NCBI RefSeq assembly: GCF_012932375.1
Contig: NZ_JAAIIG010000005.1
Coordinates: 124,001 to 188,000 of the forward strand
Origin: Bifidobacterium olomucense
Lineage (GTDB): Bacteria > Actinomycetota > Actinomycetes > Actinomycetales > Bifidobacteriaceae
Length of the DNA stretch: 64,000 nt
Direction of reading: 5' to 3'
Numbering within the stretch: the stretch's first letter is position 1; each line of letters opens with the position of its first letter. The notes below the pieces were generated by a model that saw nothing but the letters and a program-made list of their open reading frames with translations, was not told the DNA's origin and did no database searches. A program made the translations under genes and the position numbers. Positions 27,873 to 36,711 of this stretch are shown here, one piece after another.

Positions 27873-29389
27873 TGGTAGGTAGACGATCGGGGCGATTGAC
27901 GCAGTCCGCGCAATCCGCGCAGTCGGCGCAATCGGTGAGTGAGGCACGTGCCGGACTTGACGCCGCACGAGCCATGTGGCGTCGCTGGATGGTATGGTTC
28001 CGCGAGCCGCATTTTCTGGAGAAAACAAGCCTGTGTACCGGCGTGGCGATGGTGGTAACGCTGATCATCATGCCGCCGGATTCTCCGTTGCAGATGTTGT
28101 TTGCGCTTGGATGGCTGGTATTGGTGGCTATGCTGCCGTTCGCACCACGTACGTTGTGCATCATCGGCCCGGTGCTGTGCCTGATCGCCTCCGCAATGCC
28201 TCATCCGGGGTGGTGGACGGCCGGTGATTTCCTATTGATTGCGTCGTTCCTGTGCATCGGATATACGTTGCCGCGCTGGCCGGCGATCGGTATGCAGGTG
28301 GGCTATGCGGTGCTGGACGGCATCGGTGCCGCCTGGTTCGCTTTCCCCTCGCTGGGCGGCGGGCTCATCCGCGGTGTTATCGAGGCGCTGAACGATCTCA
28401 ATCGGCAAACGATGGCCGAAGACGGCATGACGATTGCATCGCATGCCGAAGCGGCGTTGCCGCAGTATTCGCTGGTGGTGTTTGTGGCAACACTGGCGTT
28501 GGACCTGATGGTGTTGGGCTTTCTGCGCGTATTCGGCACCGCATTCCGGCGCACTGCCGAAGCCGACGCGCGCGCCGAACGCACCGAATTGTTGCTCGGG
28601 CGCATCACCCGTGAGCAGGAATTAGCCCATGTGATTCACGATTCGGTGGCCAACGACATGTCCACCATCGCGATGTTGGCATGGCGTGCGAAAGCCATGG
28701 ATGACGACGCCGAATTGCTGGACGCGATCTACGCGCGCTCGCATCATGCATTGGACCGTGTGCATGAAGTAATCGATGTGCTCAACGGCAAGCGGGAGCT
28801 GGAGGAGCTGCGCGCGGGTGTCGCGGGAGCGGGCGTTTCAGGAGAGGCATTCGGGGCCGATCATGAGGCCGGGGTTTCGGATATGGCTGATATGGCTGAT
28901 ATGACTGAGGCCGAATCTGTGGCATCCGCAGCCGATCGGACTCCAATCGATGCGCACGTCGAAAAATACGTAGAGGATCAGGATCGCGCGATGAGCATGT
29001 TGGGGCTGCATGGCGTGAGTCGGTTGCACGCGGTACCGGGGGTGATGGTATCTGCTGCCGTGCAACGGGCGACGATGGGGCTGCTGGAAGAGATATACGC
29101 CAATATCGTGCGGCATTGCGCATTGGAGGACCAATCGGATGACGGTGCCGGTCGTACCTTGAATGATGACGAACCGGCCTATAGCCTGTTCATCGACATC
29201 ACGCAAGAAGGCATCCGAATCAATGAAATCAATATGATCGCCGACGAATCGCAGACGTTGGTGCATCAGCATCGTCAAGGTCGCGGTCTGACCATGCAGC
29301 GCGCGACCATCGAGGCTCTTGGCGGCACGCTCAATACCAGTGCCCAAGACGGTACATGGACACTCGGCGCGGAGATTCCGCTTGCTTAA
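27872..29389 (+). CDS. Membrane sensor histidine kinase (NarL-type partner), divergent ATP-binding region
   Basis: Kinase of 505 residues with about five or six N-terminal membrane segments, then a dimerisation/phosphoacceptor region (EQELAHVIHDSVANDMSTI, His about 256) and a C-terminal ATPase-like domain (EEIYANIVRHC as N-box, RGLTMQRATIEALGG late). The usual DxGxG of the G1 box is not evident: the aligned part reads INEINMIADES, so ATP binding may be altered. The start at 27872 overlaps the DUF805 stop; the N-terminus has a SAQ tandem repeat coded by a 9-bp DNA repeat (27901-27936). It is convergent with its likely response regulator, separated by the 120-bp repeats, and its stop codon lies in the first repeat. 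Confidence 0.82.
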   Translation: MVGRRSGRLTQSAQSAQSAQSVSEARAGLDAARAMWRRWMVWFREPHFLEKTSLCTGVAMVVTLIIMPPDSPLQMLFALGWLVLVAMLPFAPRTLCIIGPVLCLIASAMPHPGWWTAGDFLLIASFLCIGYTLPRWPAIGMQVGYAVLDGIGAAWFAFPSLGGGLIRGVIEALNDLNRQTMAEDGMTIASHAEAALPQYSLVVFVATLALDLMVLGFLRVFGTAFRRTAEADARAERTELLLGRITREQELAHVIHDSVANDMSTIAMLAWRAKAMDDDAELLDAIYARSHHALDRVHEVIDVLNGKRELEELRAGVAGAGVSGEAFGADHEAGVSDMADMADMTEAESVASAADRTPIDAHVEKYVEDQDRAMSMLGLHGVSRLHAVPGVMVSAAVQRATMGLLEEIYANIVRHCALEDQSDDGAGRTLNDDEPAYSLFIDITQEGIRINEINMIADESQTLVHQHRQGRGLTMQRATIEALGGTLNTSAQDGTWTLGAEIPLA

Positions 29390-29755
29390 CGGCTCTCCTT
29401 TGGCCCAGCAATTAAGGACTGGCCTTCGGCCAGGCTCAATCCCACCTTCGCTCGGCTGTCGCCTCGCTCAGGCTGAGCCTACAAACAGTCCACTGGACTG
29501 TTTGCCTAACGGCTCCCCTTCGGTCCAGCAATTAGGGACTGGCCTTCGGCCAGACTCAGACCTACCCTCGCTCGGCTATCGCCTCACTCGGGCTGAGCCT
29601 ACAAACAGTCCACTGGACTGTTTGCCTAACGGCTCCCCTTCGGTCCAGCAATTAGGGACTGGCCTTCGGCCAGACTCAGACCTACCCTCGCTCGGCTATC
29701 GCCTCGCTCAGGCTGAGCCTACAAACAGTCCACTGGACTGTTTGCTTAACGGCTC
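29382..29755. repeat. Three tandem 120-bp hairpin repeats between kinase and regulator
   Basis: Units begin with TAACGGCTC at 29387, 29507 and 29627, and a fourth start is at 29747. Each holds CTGGCC-TTC-GGCCAG and a 10-bp palindromic hairpin AAACAGTCCA-C-TGGACTGTTT. TTGCTTAACGGCTC occurs at both edges (29382-29395, 29742-29755) and supplies the TAA stops of both convergent genes. Confidence 0.85.
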
Positions 29756-30471
29756 AGCCATAACGCTATGGCATGGGCTAGGGAGTGGGCGCCTAGTTTG
29801 TCTACGGCTCGGTGGGCGTGGGTTCGGACGGTGGAGGCGGTGACTCCCCACTGGGCGGCGATCTGATCGTAGGTCAGTCCGCGGGAGAGCAGATGCAGTG
29901 TCTCGGCTTCTTTGGCACCGAGTTTAGGTGCTGGGCGGCCGTCGTTATCCATTCCGTTGCCATGGTTGGCCGTCGTGCCGTCCACCAGCATACGGTGTGC
30001 GTCGCTCGCCGTATGAAATTGCAATGGCGCGGATGCCGCAGCGCGCATAGACGGCGGAACAAACGTGCCGCCGGCCGCGACCGTACGCAACGCTTGCGCC
30101 AACTGCGGAATATCGGCCTTGGATGCGATGCCTTGCGCCCCGGCTGCAGCAATGCGCTCAGCGTATGTTTCCACGGTGAACGCGGTGATGCCGAGCAACA
30201 GCACCCGATCCGTGCGCGAACGAATCGTACGGCACACGCTGACGCCAGTCGCATCGCCAAGTGACATATCCACCATCAGCACTCGTGGACGAGTCTGCGG
30301 ATCCAGTGCCATTCGCACCGCTTCATCGGCCGTGCCTACGCCCCACATCCATCGCGCGGTAGACATCAGCTGCGGCAAAATCCCCTGCAATGCCAACAGC
30401 GCCATACGATCGTTATCCACAGCCGCCACCAAAACCGGCGAGGTTGTGTCCTTCCCCTGCTCAACGCTCAT
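29746..30471 (-). CDS. LuxR/NarL-family response regulator
   Basis: DNA-binding regulator of 241 residues. The receiver domain has acidic residues VDND, the phosphorylated Asp in RVLMVDMSLGD (about residue 68) and a late Lys in GIASKADI. The C-terminal LuxR helix-turn-helix is LGAKEAETLHLLSRGLTYDQIAAQWGVTASTVRTHAHRAVDKLG. The ATG at 30471 has AGGA nine bases upstream; another ATG is nine bases earlier. Its convergent neighbour is the sensor kinase, its probable partner. Confidence 0.88.
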   Translation of the reverse strand: MSVEQGKDTTSPVLVAAVDNDRMALLALQGILPQLMSTARWMWGVGTADEAVRMALDPQTRPRVLMVDMSLGDATGVSVCRTIRSRTDRVLLLGITAFTVETYAERIAAAGAQGIASKADIPQLAQALRTVAAGGTFVPPSMRAAASAPLQFHTASDAHRMLVDGTTANHGNGMDNDGRPAPKLGAKEAETLHLLSRGLTYDQIAAQWGVTASTVRTHAHRAVDKLGAHSLAHAIALWLSR

Positions 30472-30555
30472 GCGCACCATCCTAGTAGGAGTCTCTCGTG
30501 GACATCTGCGGACATCATCACGATTCGCTCAGGAAGAGTGGATAGGTTGGAACGC

Positions 30556-32073
30556 ATGAGCATGAACGAGCAGCAATCCGGGCAACCGCAGATACCGGCT
30601 CCGGCACAGCCTTCGCAGTGGGATTCGCAGGAGAATCAACGCGCGCAGCGCAACCAAGATCAACAGTCGCCTCTACCAAACATGTCGCGAGAAACATCGG
30701 CTCACAACCAACGTATTGGCCGGCCTCAGCCATCGCGCTCTCAGGGGCTCGACTTTATTGTGCAGCCAGACCAACAGCGGTACGGGCAGCCTGTGCCCTC
30801 GCCGCAATACGGCAACCCACAGTACAACGCCGGTACGTATGGTGCCGGGCCTTACGATAGCGGTCAATATGGTGGTGGACAGTATGCTGCCGCGCCGCAG
30901 TACGGCTATGGTCAGCCTTACTATCCGAATCCATACGGCTCGTCTGCTCCGGTCGGTCCATCGGTCCCGGCGTATTCCTACGGTCCGGCGCGGTCCTATC
31001 AACCTCAGCCGCAGCTGCAATCCCAAGCGCAACCGCAAACGTACATTCCATACTGGGCTGCAGTGCCGGTTCAGCCGATCGACCTGCGCAAAGCGTGGCG
31101 GACGTGGCGGCGCAAAGTCACCAATCGCGCGATGGGCTTGACCCTGGCGTATCAAGGCATGATGTACGTCGGCGCCATCGCCGCGTCCATCGTGGCGCTT
31201 ATCGCCGCTTCGGTGACCGGCAAACAGGACCTCGGCACCAGCTGGGATGGCATTATCAGCTTGGTATCCGTGATTACGGCATTCGGTTTCCTGCTGTTGA
31301 TGCGCCACCGCGACATCATCACCCGCGAATTCTGGCTCGGTGGCAGTCATGTGGACACGTATGGCGAACCGAATCAGCGTGGGCGCATCAGCCAGTACGG
31401 CGGCGGTCGCATGCGTCCTTTATGGTTCCTGGCGTTCATTGCGCTGGGGCTCGGCGTGCAAGGCGTGGTGACATTGGTGCAGCTCGCTTTCGCGATGGTC
31501 GGTGCCGATCTGGCCTCGCCCACCTCCGAAAGCATCAATGAATCCGCGGTGACCGTAAGCATGTGGCTGTATATCGGCTTAGTTGGACCGATCTGTGAGG
31601 AAGTGCTGTTCCGCGGCGTGCTGATGAAAGAGCTGAAGCCGCTCGGCCGCAACTTTGCGATCATAACGTCCGCGCTGGCGTTCGGCCTGTTCCATGATGA
31701 CGTGGTGCAGGGGACCTTCGCCTTCCTGTTCGGCCTGATTCTAGGCTTTGTGGCCATGGAATACTCGCTGATCTGGTCGATCGCGCTGCACGTGTTCAAC
31801 AATGCGATTCTTTCCGGCGTGATCGATACGTGGCTGGCAGGCTACCTTGACAGCACCGGGTACGCTATATATTCGATCGCGCTCGCCCTGATCGGTGTCA
31901 TTGGGGCGTTGATCGTATTTGCGTTCTGGGGGCGGGGCCTGCGGCAATATCGTCGCGATAATCGCAGCGTATCGGGCACTTACGCGGCGTGGGCGTGCCC
32001 GACGTTCATCATTTTCGTGGTGATCAACGCTGTGATGGCGGTGCTTTCGTTCGCTGCGGCGATGATCGGATGA
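30556..32073 (+). CDS. CPBP family intramembrane metalloprotease
   Basis: Membrane protein of 505 residues. The first ~170 are Gln/Pro/Tyr/Gly-rich low complexity with QYG- and PYG-type repeats. The rest has about eight hydrophobic helices with the CPBP (type II CAAX prenyl endopeptidase/bacteriocin-processing) motifs: GPICEEVLFRGVLMKEL (EExxxR), FGLFHDD (FxxxH) and LHVFNN (HxxxN). All catalytic residues appear present. The start is chosen at ATG 30556 with AGGTTGG upstream; ATG 30562 is also possible. It is divergent from the response regulator, which could regulate it. Confidence 0.85.
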   Translation: MSMNEQQSGQPQIPAPAQPSQWDSQENQRAQRNQDQQSPLPNMSRETSAHNQRIGRPQPSRSQGLDFIVQPDQQRYGQPVPSPQYGNPQYNAGTYGAGPYDSGQYGGGQYAAAPQYGYGQPYYPNPYGSSAPVGPSVPAYSYGPARSYQPQPQLQSQAQPQTYIPYWAAVPVQPIDLRKAWRTWRRKVTNRAMGLTLAYQGMMYVGAIAASIVALIAASVTGKQDLGTSWDGIISLVSVITAFGFLLLMRHRDIITREFWLGGSHVDTYGEPNQRGRISQYGGGRMRPLWFLAFIALGLGVQGVVTLVQLAFAMVGADLASPTSESINESAVTVSMWLYIGLVGPICEEVLFRGVLMKELKPLGRNFAIITSALAFGLFHDDVVQGTFAFLFGLILGFVAMEYSLIWSIALHVFNNAILSGVIDTWLAGYLDSTGYAIYSIALALIGVIGALIVFAFWGRGLRQYRRDNRSVSGTYAAWACPTFIIFVVINAVMAVLSFAAAMIG

Positions 32074-32170
32074 GGATTTTGAGGCTGGTCAGGCATCGAT
32101 TTCGCCTGAGGTGATTCCGACAACGAAGATATCGGGCGTGGGCTGGCCGGCGGTGGCTTATGGTTGATTC

Positions 32171-33304
32171 ATGAGTGATTTCGAGCCGTTCTACGATGTG
32201 AACCGCACCTATGAAGACAACTATGCATGTGGCCCGTTCGGAGCATTCGCCGCTGCGCTGGAGGGGAAGGGCGTTTTGCCTGTAGCCGATGGCAGCAGCT
32301 CCGGCTCCAATGCCTCCTCGACAACGGCCTCCACATTCCTGGGGCAGCCGGTGAATTTGGCGTTCGGTATTCCCGCGGGTCCGTTGCTCAACAGTCGTTA
32401 CACCACAGCGGCTTTCCGTATGGGATTCGATTTGGCCACGTACAAAACCGTGCGTTCGCGTGCGTGGGGCTGCAACCCGTTCCCGAATGTGCTGGCCGTG
32501 CACCCGAAGTCGGCGGACGGCCAGCTGACCCCCGGCAGCGCTGAGCTGGACGAAGGCGTGCTGGCGGATACGAACTATGAGCTGCCGATTTCCATCTCCA
32601 ACAGCTTCGGTGTGCCCTCGCAGGATCCGGACGTCTGGCAGCCGGATATGAGGGCCGCCATTGCCGCGGCCGGCCCGGGGCAGGTGCTGGTGCCGAGTTT
32701 CCAAGGTTCTCGTGTGGAAGGCATGAGCGAGGAGGACTATATCGCCGACCATGCCACTACGGCCCGATTGGTCAAGGAAACCGGCGCGAAGCTGATGGTG
32801 ATGAACACCAGTTGCCCGAATGAGGGACATAACCGTTTGCTGTGCCATAACCCGTTGCTTGTGGGTCGCATTACGGAGGCCGTGAAACAGGAAATCGGCG
32901 ATACGCCGCTGATGATCAAGCTGGCGTTTATTCCCAGCGATGATGATTTGGAGCTGATGGTGCGTTCCACCGTGGGCCGTGGCACCGTGCAGGGCTTCAG
33001 CACGATCAACACGATTTCCGCGAAGTTGGTGGATAAGGACGGCAATCAGGCGCTTCCGGGTGCCGGTCGCGATCGTTCCGGCGTGTGCGGCAGCGCGATT
33101 CGGGGTGCCGGCCTGGAAATGGTGCGTCGCTTGGCTGCGTTGCGTGAGCGTCTTGGGCTTGATTTCGCCATCAATGGCGTGGGCGGTGTGGTTTCGCCCG
33201 CCGATTACGAGGCGTACAAGCAGGCTGGCGCGGATTCGGTGATGTCCGCCACCGGAGCCATGTGGGACGCCGAATTGGCCCACAAGATCAAGGCGGCTCT
33301 CTGA
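32171..33304 (+). CDS. Dihydroorotate dehydrogenase-like flavoprotein
   Basis: Flavin-binding TIM-barrel enzyme of 377 residues. It shows LAFGIPAGPLLNSRYTTAAFRMGFD, the SNSFGVPS segment, the catalytic-loop signature NTSCPNEG, and C-terminal phosphate-binding GVGGVVSPADYEAYKQAGADSV. It is not in a pyrimidine operon and the N-terminal ~45 residues have a Ser-rich insertion. It could be the housekeeping PyrD or a paralogue of different specificity. No strong ribosome-binding site precedes the ATG. Confidence 0.8.
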   Translation: MSDFEPFYDVNRTYEDNYACGPFGAFAAALEGKGVLPVADGSSSGSNASSTTASTFLGQPVNLAFGIPAGPLLNSRYTTAAFRMGFDLATYKTVRSRAWGCNPFPNVLAVHPKSADGQLTPGSAELDEGVLADTNYELPISISNSFGVPSQDPDVWQPDMRAAIAAAGPGQVLVPSFQGSRVEGMSEEDYIADHATTARLVKETGAKLMVMNTSCPNEGHNRLLCHNPLLVGRITEAVKQEIGDTPLMIKLAFIPSDDDLELMVRSTVGRGTVQGFSTINTISAKLVDKDGNQALPGAGRDRSGVCGSAIRGAGLEMVRRLAALRERLGLDFAINGVGGVVSPADYEAYKQAGADSVMSATGAMWDAELAHKIKAAL

Positions 33305-33325
33305 CACCGTTACGGACGTCTTCGT

Positions 33326-33565
33326 CGTCCTCGTCCTCGTCCTCGTCCCCGTCCCCGTCCCCGTCCCCGTCCTCATCCCCCGCGAATATGTACCACTGAC
33401 GAACAGTGAGTGGTACATATTCGCGAAAGGGCGAGGAATGGGGCTGTGACTATGGAGTCTATGGAGTCTCTGAGGCCTCTGAGACTCCATAGACTCCATA
33501 GACTCACCGTTCGGGTCTTCTCGCGAAAAAGGCGCGCTGAGTGATGGTCAGCGCGCCTTTTTCGC
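33326..33565. repeat. Hexamer microsatellite and three long palindromes
   Basis: A degenerate CGTCCT/CGTCCC tandem array runs from about 33326 to 33373. It is followed by three inverted repeats. The first has 17-bp perfect arms, 33381-33397 and 33409-33425. The second is a 52-bp near-perfect palindrome, 33450-33501, built of TATGGAGTC repeats. The third has 18-bp perfect arms, 33523-33540 and 33548-33565, flanked by A and T runs, and is a good bidirectional terminator. No gene lies in 33305-33665. Confidence 0.8.
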
Positions 33566-33665
33566 AAAGAGGCCGTGCCGGAACGCCGGAACGTCGAAAC
33601 GGCAGGACGGTCGGGGCGTCCGAAACGGCAGGAACAGCTCAAGCAGAGCGGTGAAACGCTGCGAT

Positions 33666-35018
33666 CTACTCGGCTGCGGCCTTCATGGCCACGGCACCCA
33701 CGTAATAAACCGGCTTATCGAAGTTGGGCTGGAACAGGAAGTCCACGTTGGCCAGCTGATCGACAGTGAACCCGGCCTGAATCGCCATGGAGATCACGTT
33801 CGCGGCACCGGAGATGTCCGCCTTCGAGCAGAACTGGCCACCCTTGACCTGACGGGTTTCCGGATCCCACGTCAGGATCGAGGTGACTGGCGTGGTGGTG
33901 AGCATGAAGTCCGGGCGGTAGTCATCCACCAGCTCGGTTTCGCGTACCGTGAGCCCGCGGCGCTCGGCACCGGCCTTCGTCAGACCCGATGCGGCCAGAG
34001 ACAGATCATACAGCTGTACGGCCGAAGTGGCCTGCGTTCCCATATACTTCACGGTCGGCGTTTCGATGTTGCGTCCGACAAGCAGACCCTGACGCACGGC
34101 GTTGGTGGCCAGCGGTATGTAGTCGTGCTTGCCGGTCGGGTTGTAGAACACGGTGGCCGAGTCGCCGGCGGCGTACACGTCCGGCACGGAGGCCTGCATG
34201 TAGTCGTCCACAATGATCGCGCCGTTCGGCAGCATATCCACCTTGCCCTTGAGCAAGTCGGTGTTCGGCAGGAAGCCGACTGCGAGAATTGCCATCTCGG
34301 CCGTGTACTCGCCCTTTTCGGTGACCACGGTGACGGTATTGTCCGGATTGTCGCGGAATTCCACCACTTTCTGGCCGAGCGCAAGCGTCACGCCGTGTTC
34401 CTCGAATGCGGCGGCCACCTGATCGGTGATGGCCTTATCGAAGTTGTTGGCCAGCGGGCGGTCCAAACCGTCCACCAGCGTGGTCGTCACGCCGGTCAGG
34501 CTGAACTGCTCGGCGATTTCGGCACCGATGTAGCCCGAGCCGATCACGACCGCGGACTTGGCGGTTTTCGCCTTCTCCTTGATGGCGATGGCGTGGTCCC
34601 AGTTCTTGCACAGCAGCACATGCGGGCTGTCGATGCCCGGAATCGGCGGAATCACCGGGCGAGAGCCGGTGGTCACCACGAGCTTATCGAATGCGAGCGT
34701 CTCTTCGCTAGACGAATCGCTGCCATCCGACTCCAGAGCGCGATAGGTGAGGGTCTTGGCCTCAAGATCCACGGCCGTCACATCGGTGCGCATATGCATG
34801 GTTGCACCGGCCTGCGCCAGCGCTTCGGGGGAGGAATAGAACATCTTCTTCGGGTCGGAGACGTGGTCGCCCACCCACAATGCGATACCGCAGGAGAGGA
34901 AGGACAGGGTGCCGTTGCGTTCGAAAACGTGGACGGTCCAATCCGGATGTTCGGCAAGAATCGAGGTGGCGGCGAACGTGCCGGCGTGCGTGCAGCCGAT
35001 GACGGCGACGGTGGTCAT
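33666..35018 (-). CDS. NADH oxidase / CoA-disulfide reductase family flavoprotein
   Basis: FAD/NAD(P)H-dependent oxidoreductase of 450 residues. The N-terminal FAD motif is VAVIGCTHAG, and the redox-active Cys (Cys43) is in LSFLSCGIALW, the mark of water-forming NADH oxidase and CoA-disulfide reductases. The NAD fold is VVIGSGYIGAEIAEQFSL, the second FAD motif is VYAAGDSA, and a dimerisation domain is C-terminal. In an anaerobe it would reduce oxygen to water and regenerate NAD. AAGGAG precedes the ATG. It stands alone. The 319-base gap to murA holds only an 11-bp triplicate TCGCGATGTCT at 35171-35203. Confidence 0.88.
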   Translation of the reverse strand: MTTVAVIGCTHAGTFAATSILAEHPDWTVHVFERNGTLSFLSCGIALWVGDHVSDPKKMFYSSPEALAQAGATMHMRTDVTAVDLEAKTLTYRALESDGSDSSSEETLAFDKLVVTTGSRPVIPPIPGIDSPHVLLCKNWDHAIAIKEKAKTAKSAVVIGSGYIGAEIAEQFSLTGVTTTLVDGLDRPLANNFDKAITDQVAAAFEEHGVTLALGQKVVEFRDNPDNTVTVVTEKGEYTAEMAILAVGFLPNTDLLKGKVDMLPNGAIIVDDYMQASVPDVYAAGDSATVFYNPTGKHDYIPLATNAVRQGLLVGRNIETPTVKYMGTQATSAVQLYDLSLAASGLTKAGAERRGLTVRETELVDDYRPDFMLTTTPVTSILTWDPETRQVKGGQFCSKADISGAANVISMAIQAGFTVDQLANVDFLFQPNFDKPVYYVGAVAMKAAAE

Positions 35019-35337
35019 AAATGCTCCTTTGCTTGTGGCCTAGGCGTCAATTGCCCTGCCTTGCATCGTAGCGTAGAGGTATGGAGAAAGTCTCGGCAGA
35101 ATATGTGACGTAGATAACAATGAATATGGTGGCTATGGAGAAGCAAAGGTGATGCCCGCGACGGTGACGTTCGCGATGTCTTCGCGATGTCTTCGCGATG
35201 TCTCGTAGGCTCGCCAAAATTCCCGAGTTTGGCTCCCGGCGCATTTCACCGAGTGCGCACATGGGTTATGGCAAACTAGACACTAGCGTTTTTGAACCGC
35301 AATCTCAGTAAGAGCAAGCCGTATATAGGAGAGTGGC

Positions 35338-36663
35338 GTGGCTGTGGATACGAATGATGTGCTGCATGTTGAGGGTGGCAAGCCGTTGAACGGCACCATC
35401 AAGGTGCGTGGCGCGAAGAACTTCGTGAGCAAGGCCATGGTGGCCGCGCTGCTGGCACCGGGCAAGTCGGTGCTGAAGAACGTGCCGGAAATCCGTGACG
35501 TACACGTGGTGTCGGATCTGCTGCGTCTGCATGGCGTGGACGTGGATGTGGACGGCGCGAACGGTGTTGTGACCATCGACGCTTCCCACGTGCAGCTGGC
35601 GGATGTGGCGGACGTGGATACGCTTTCCGGCTCCTCCCGCATTCCGATTCTGTTCTCAGGCCCGCTGGTACACCGTCTGGGCGAGGCGTTCATCCCCGCA
35701 TTGGGCGGTTGTGCGATTGGCGGTCGACCGATTGACTTCCATTTGGAGACGCTGCGCAAACTCGGCGCCACAGTGGACAAGGAGCACGAGGACGGCATTC
35801 ACATCACCGCTCCCGACGGTCTGCACGGCGCGAAGATTCACCTGCCGTACCCGTCCGTAGGCGCCACTGAGCAGACGCTGCTGGCTGCCGTGCTCGCCGA
35901 GGGCAAGACCGAGCTGTCCGGCGCGGCGATCGAGCCGGAGATCATGGATCTGGTGGCTGTGCTGCAGAAGATGGGCGCGATCATCTCCGTGGACGTGGAC
36001 CGCACGTTCCGCATCGAAGGCGTCAAGGAGCTCAAGGGCTTTACGCACACCTCGCTGACCGATCGCATCGAGGCCGCCTCGTGGGCCTCCGCCGCGCTCG
36101 CCACCCACGGCGACATCTTCGTCAAGGGTGCCACCCAGCCGGAGATGATGACCTTCCTTAACGTATTCCGCAAGGTCGGCGGCGAATTCGACGTGACCGA
36201 CAAGGGCATCCGCTTCTGGCATCCGGGCGGAGACCTCAAGCCGGTGGCCATCGAAACCGACGTACACCCCGGTTTCATGACCGACTGGCAGCAGCCGCTC
36301 GTCGTGGCTCTGACTCAGGCGAACGGCCTGTCGATCGTGCACGAGACCGTGTACGAGAACCGTTTCGGCTTCACCAAGCCGCTCGTGCAGATGGGCGCCA
36401 CGATTCAGTTGTATCGCGAGTGCCTCGGCTCGCTGCCGTGCCGCTTCCAGCAGCGTAACTACAAGCATTCCGCCGTGATCTTCGGACCGACTCCGCTGAC
36501 CGGCCGCGACATCGACGTGCCGGATCTGCGCGGCGGCTTCTCCCACCTGATCGCGGCGCTGGCGGCCAAGGGCCCGTCCAACGTGCAGGGCATCTCGCTG
36601 ATTGATCGCGGTTATGCCGACTTCCGCGGCAAGCTTGAAGCGCTCGGCGCCGATTTCGACTAA
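35338..36663 (+). CDS. murA: UDP-N-acetylglucosamine 1-carboxyvinyltransferase
   Basis: First committed step of peptidoglycan synthesis: transfer of enolpyruvate from PEP to UDP-GlcNAc. The 441 residues show the start motif VRGAKNFVSKAMVAALLAPG and the active-site loop LGGCAIGGRPIDFH with Cys125, the residue alkylated by fosfomycin (some actinobacteria have Asp here). The C-terminus is DLRGGFSHLIAALAAKG. The start is GTG 35338, with AGGAGA eight bases upstream. Confidence 0.95.
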   Translation: MAVDTNDVLHVEGGKPLNGTIKVRGAKNFVSKAMVAALLAPGKSVLKNVPEIRDVHVVSDLLRLHGVDVDVDGANGVVTIDASHVQLADVADVDTLSGSSRIPILFSGPLVHRLGEAFIPALGGCAIGGRPIDFHLETLRKLGATVDKEHEDGIHITAPDGLHGAKIHLPYPSVGATEQTLLAAVLAEGKTELSGAAIEPEIMDLVAVLQKMGAIISVDVDRTFRIEGVKELKGFTHTSLTDRIEAASWASAALATHGDIFVKGATQPEMMTFLNVFRKVGGEFDVTDKGIRFWHPGGDLKPVAIETDVHPGFMTDWQQPLVVALTQANGLSIVHETVYENRFGFTKPLVQMGATIQLYRECLGSLPCRFQQRNYKHSAVIFGPTPLTGRDIDVPDLRGGFSHLIAALAAKGPSNVQGISLIDRGYADFRGKLEALGADFD

Positions 36664-36678
36664 TCTGTCGGGGTGACT

Positions 36679-36709
36679 AATCCGTCGGATCTGTCGGATC
36701 CGACGGATT
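36679..36709. terminator. Bidirectional terminator between murA and the MFS gene
   Basis: AATCCGTCGGATC (36679-36691) pairs perfectly with GATCCGACGGATT (36697-36709) around TGTCG. It lies between convergent genes. Confidence 0.7.
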
Positions 36710-36711
36710 GA

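Noticed and set aside
29387-29746. Tandem repeat array considered as CRISPR
   Set aside because: Units of 120 bp are contiguous with no unique spacers, and no cas genes are nearby.
35047-35262. Minus-strand 71-codon ORF upstream of murA
   Set aside because: Coincides with the murA upstream region and an 11-bp triplicate; composition is not protein-like.
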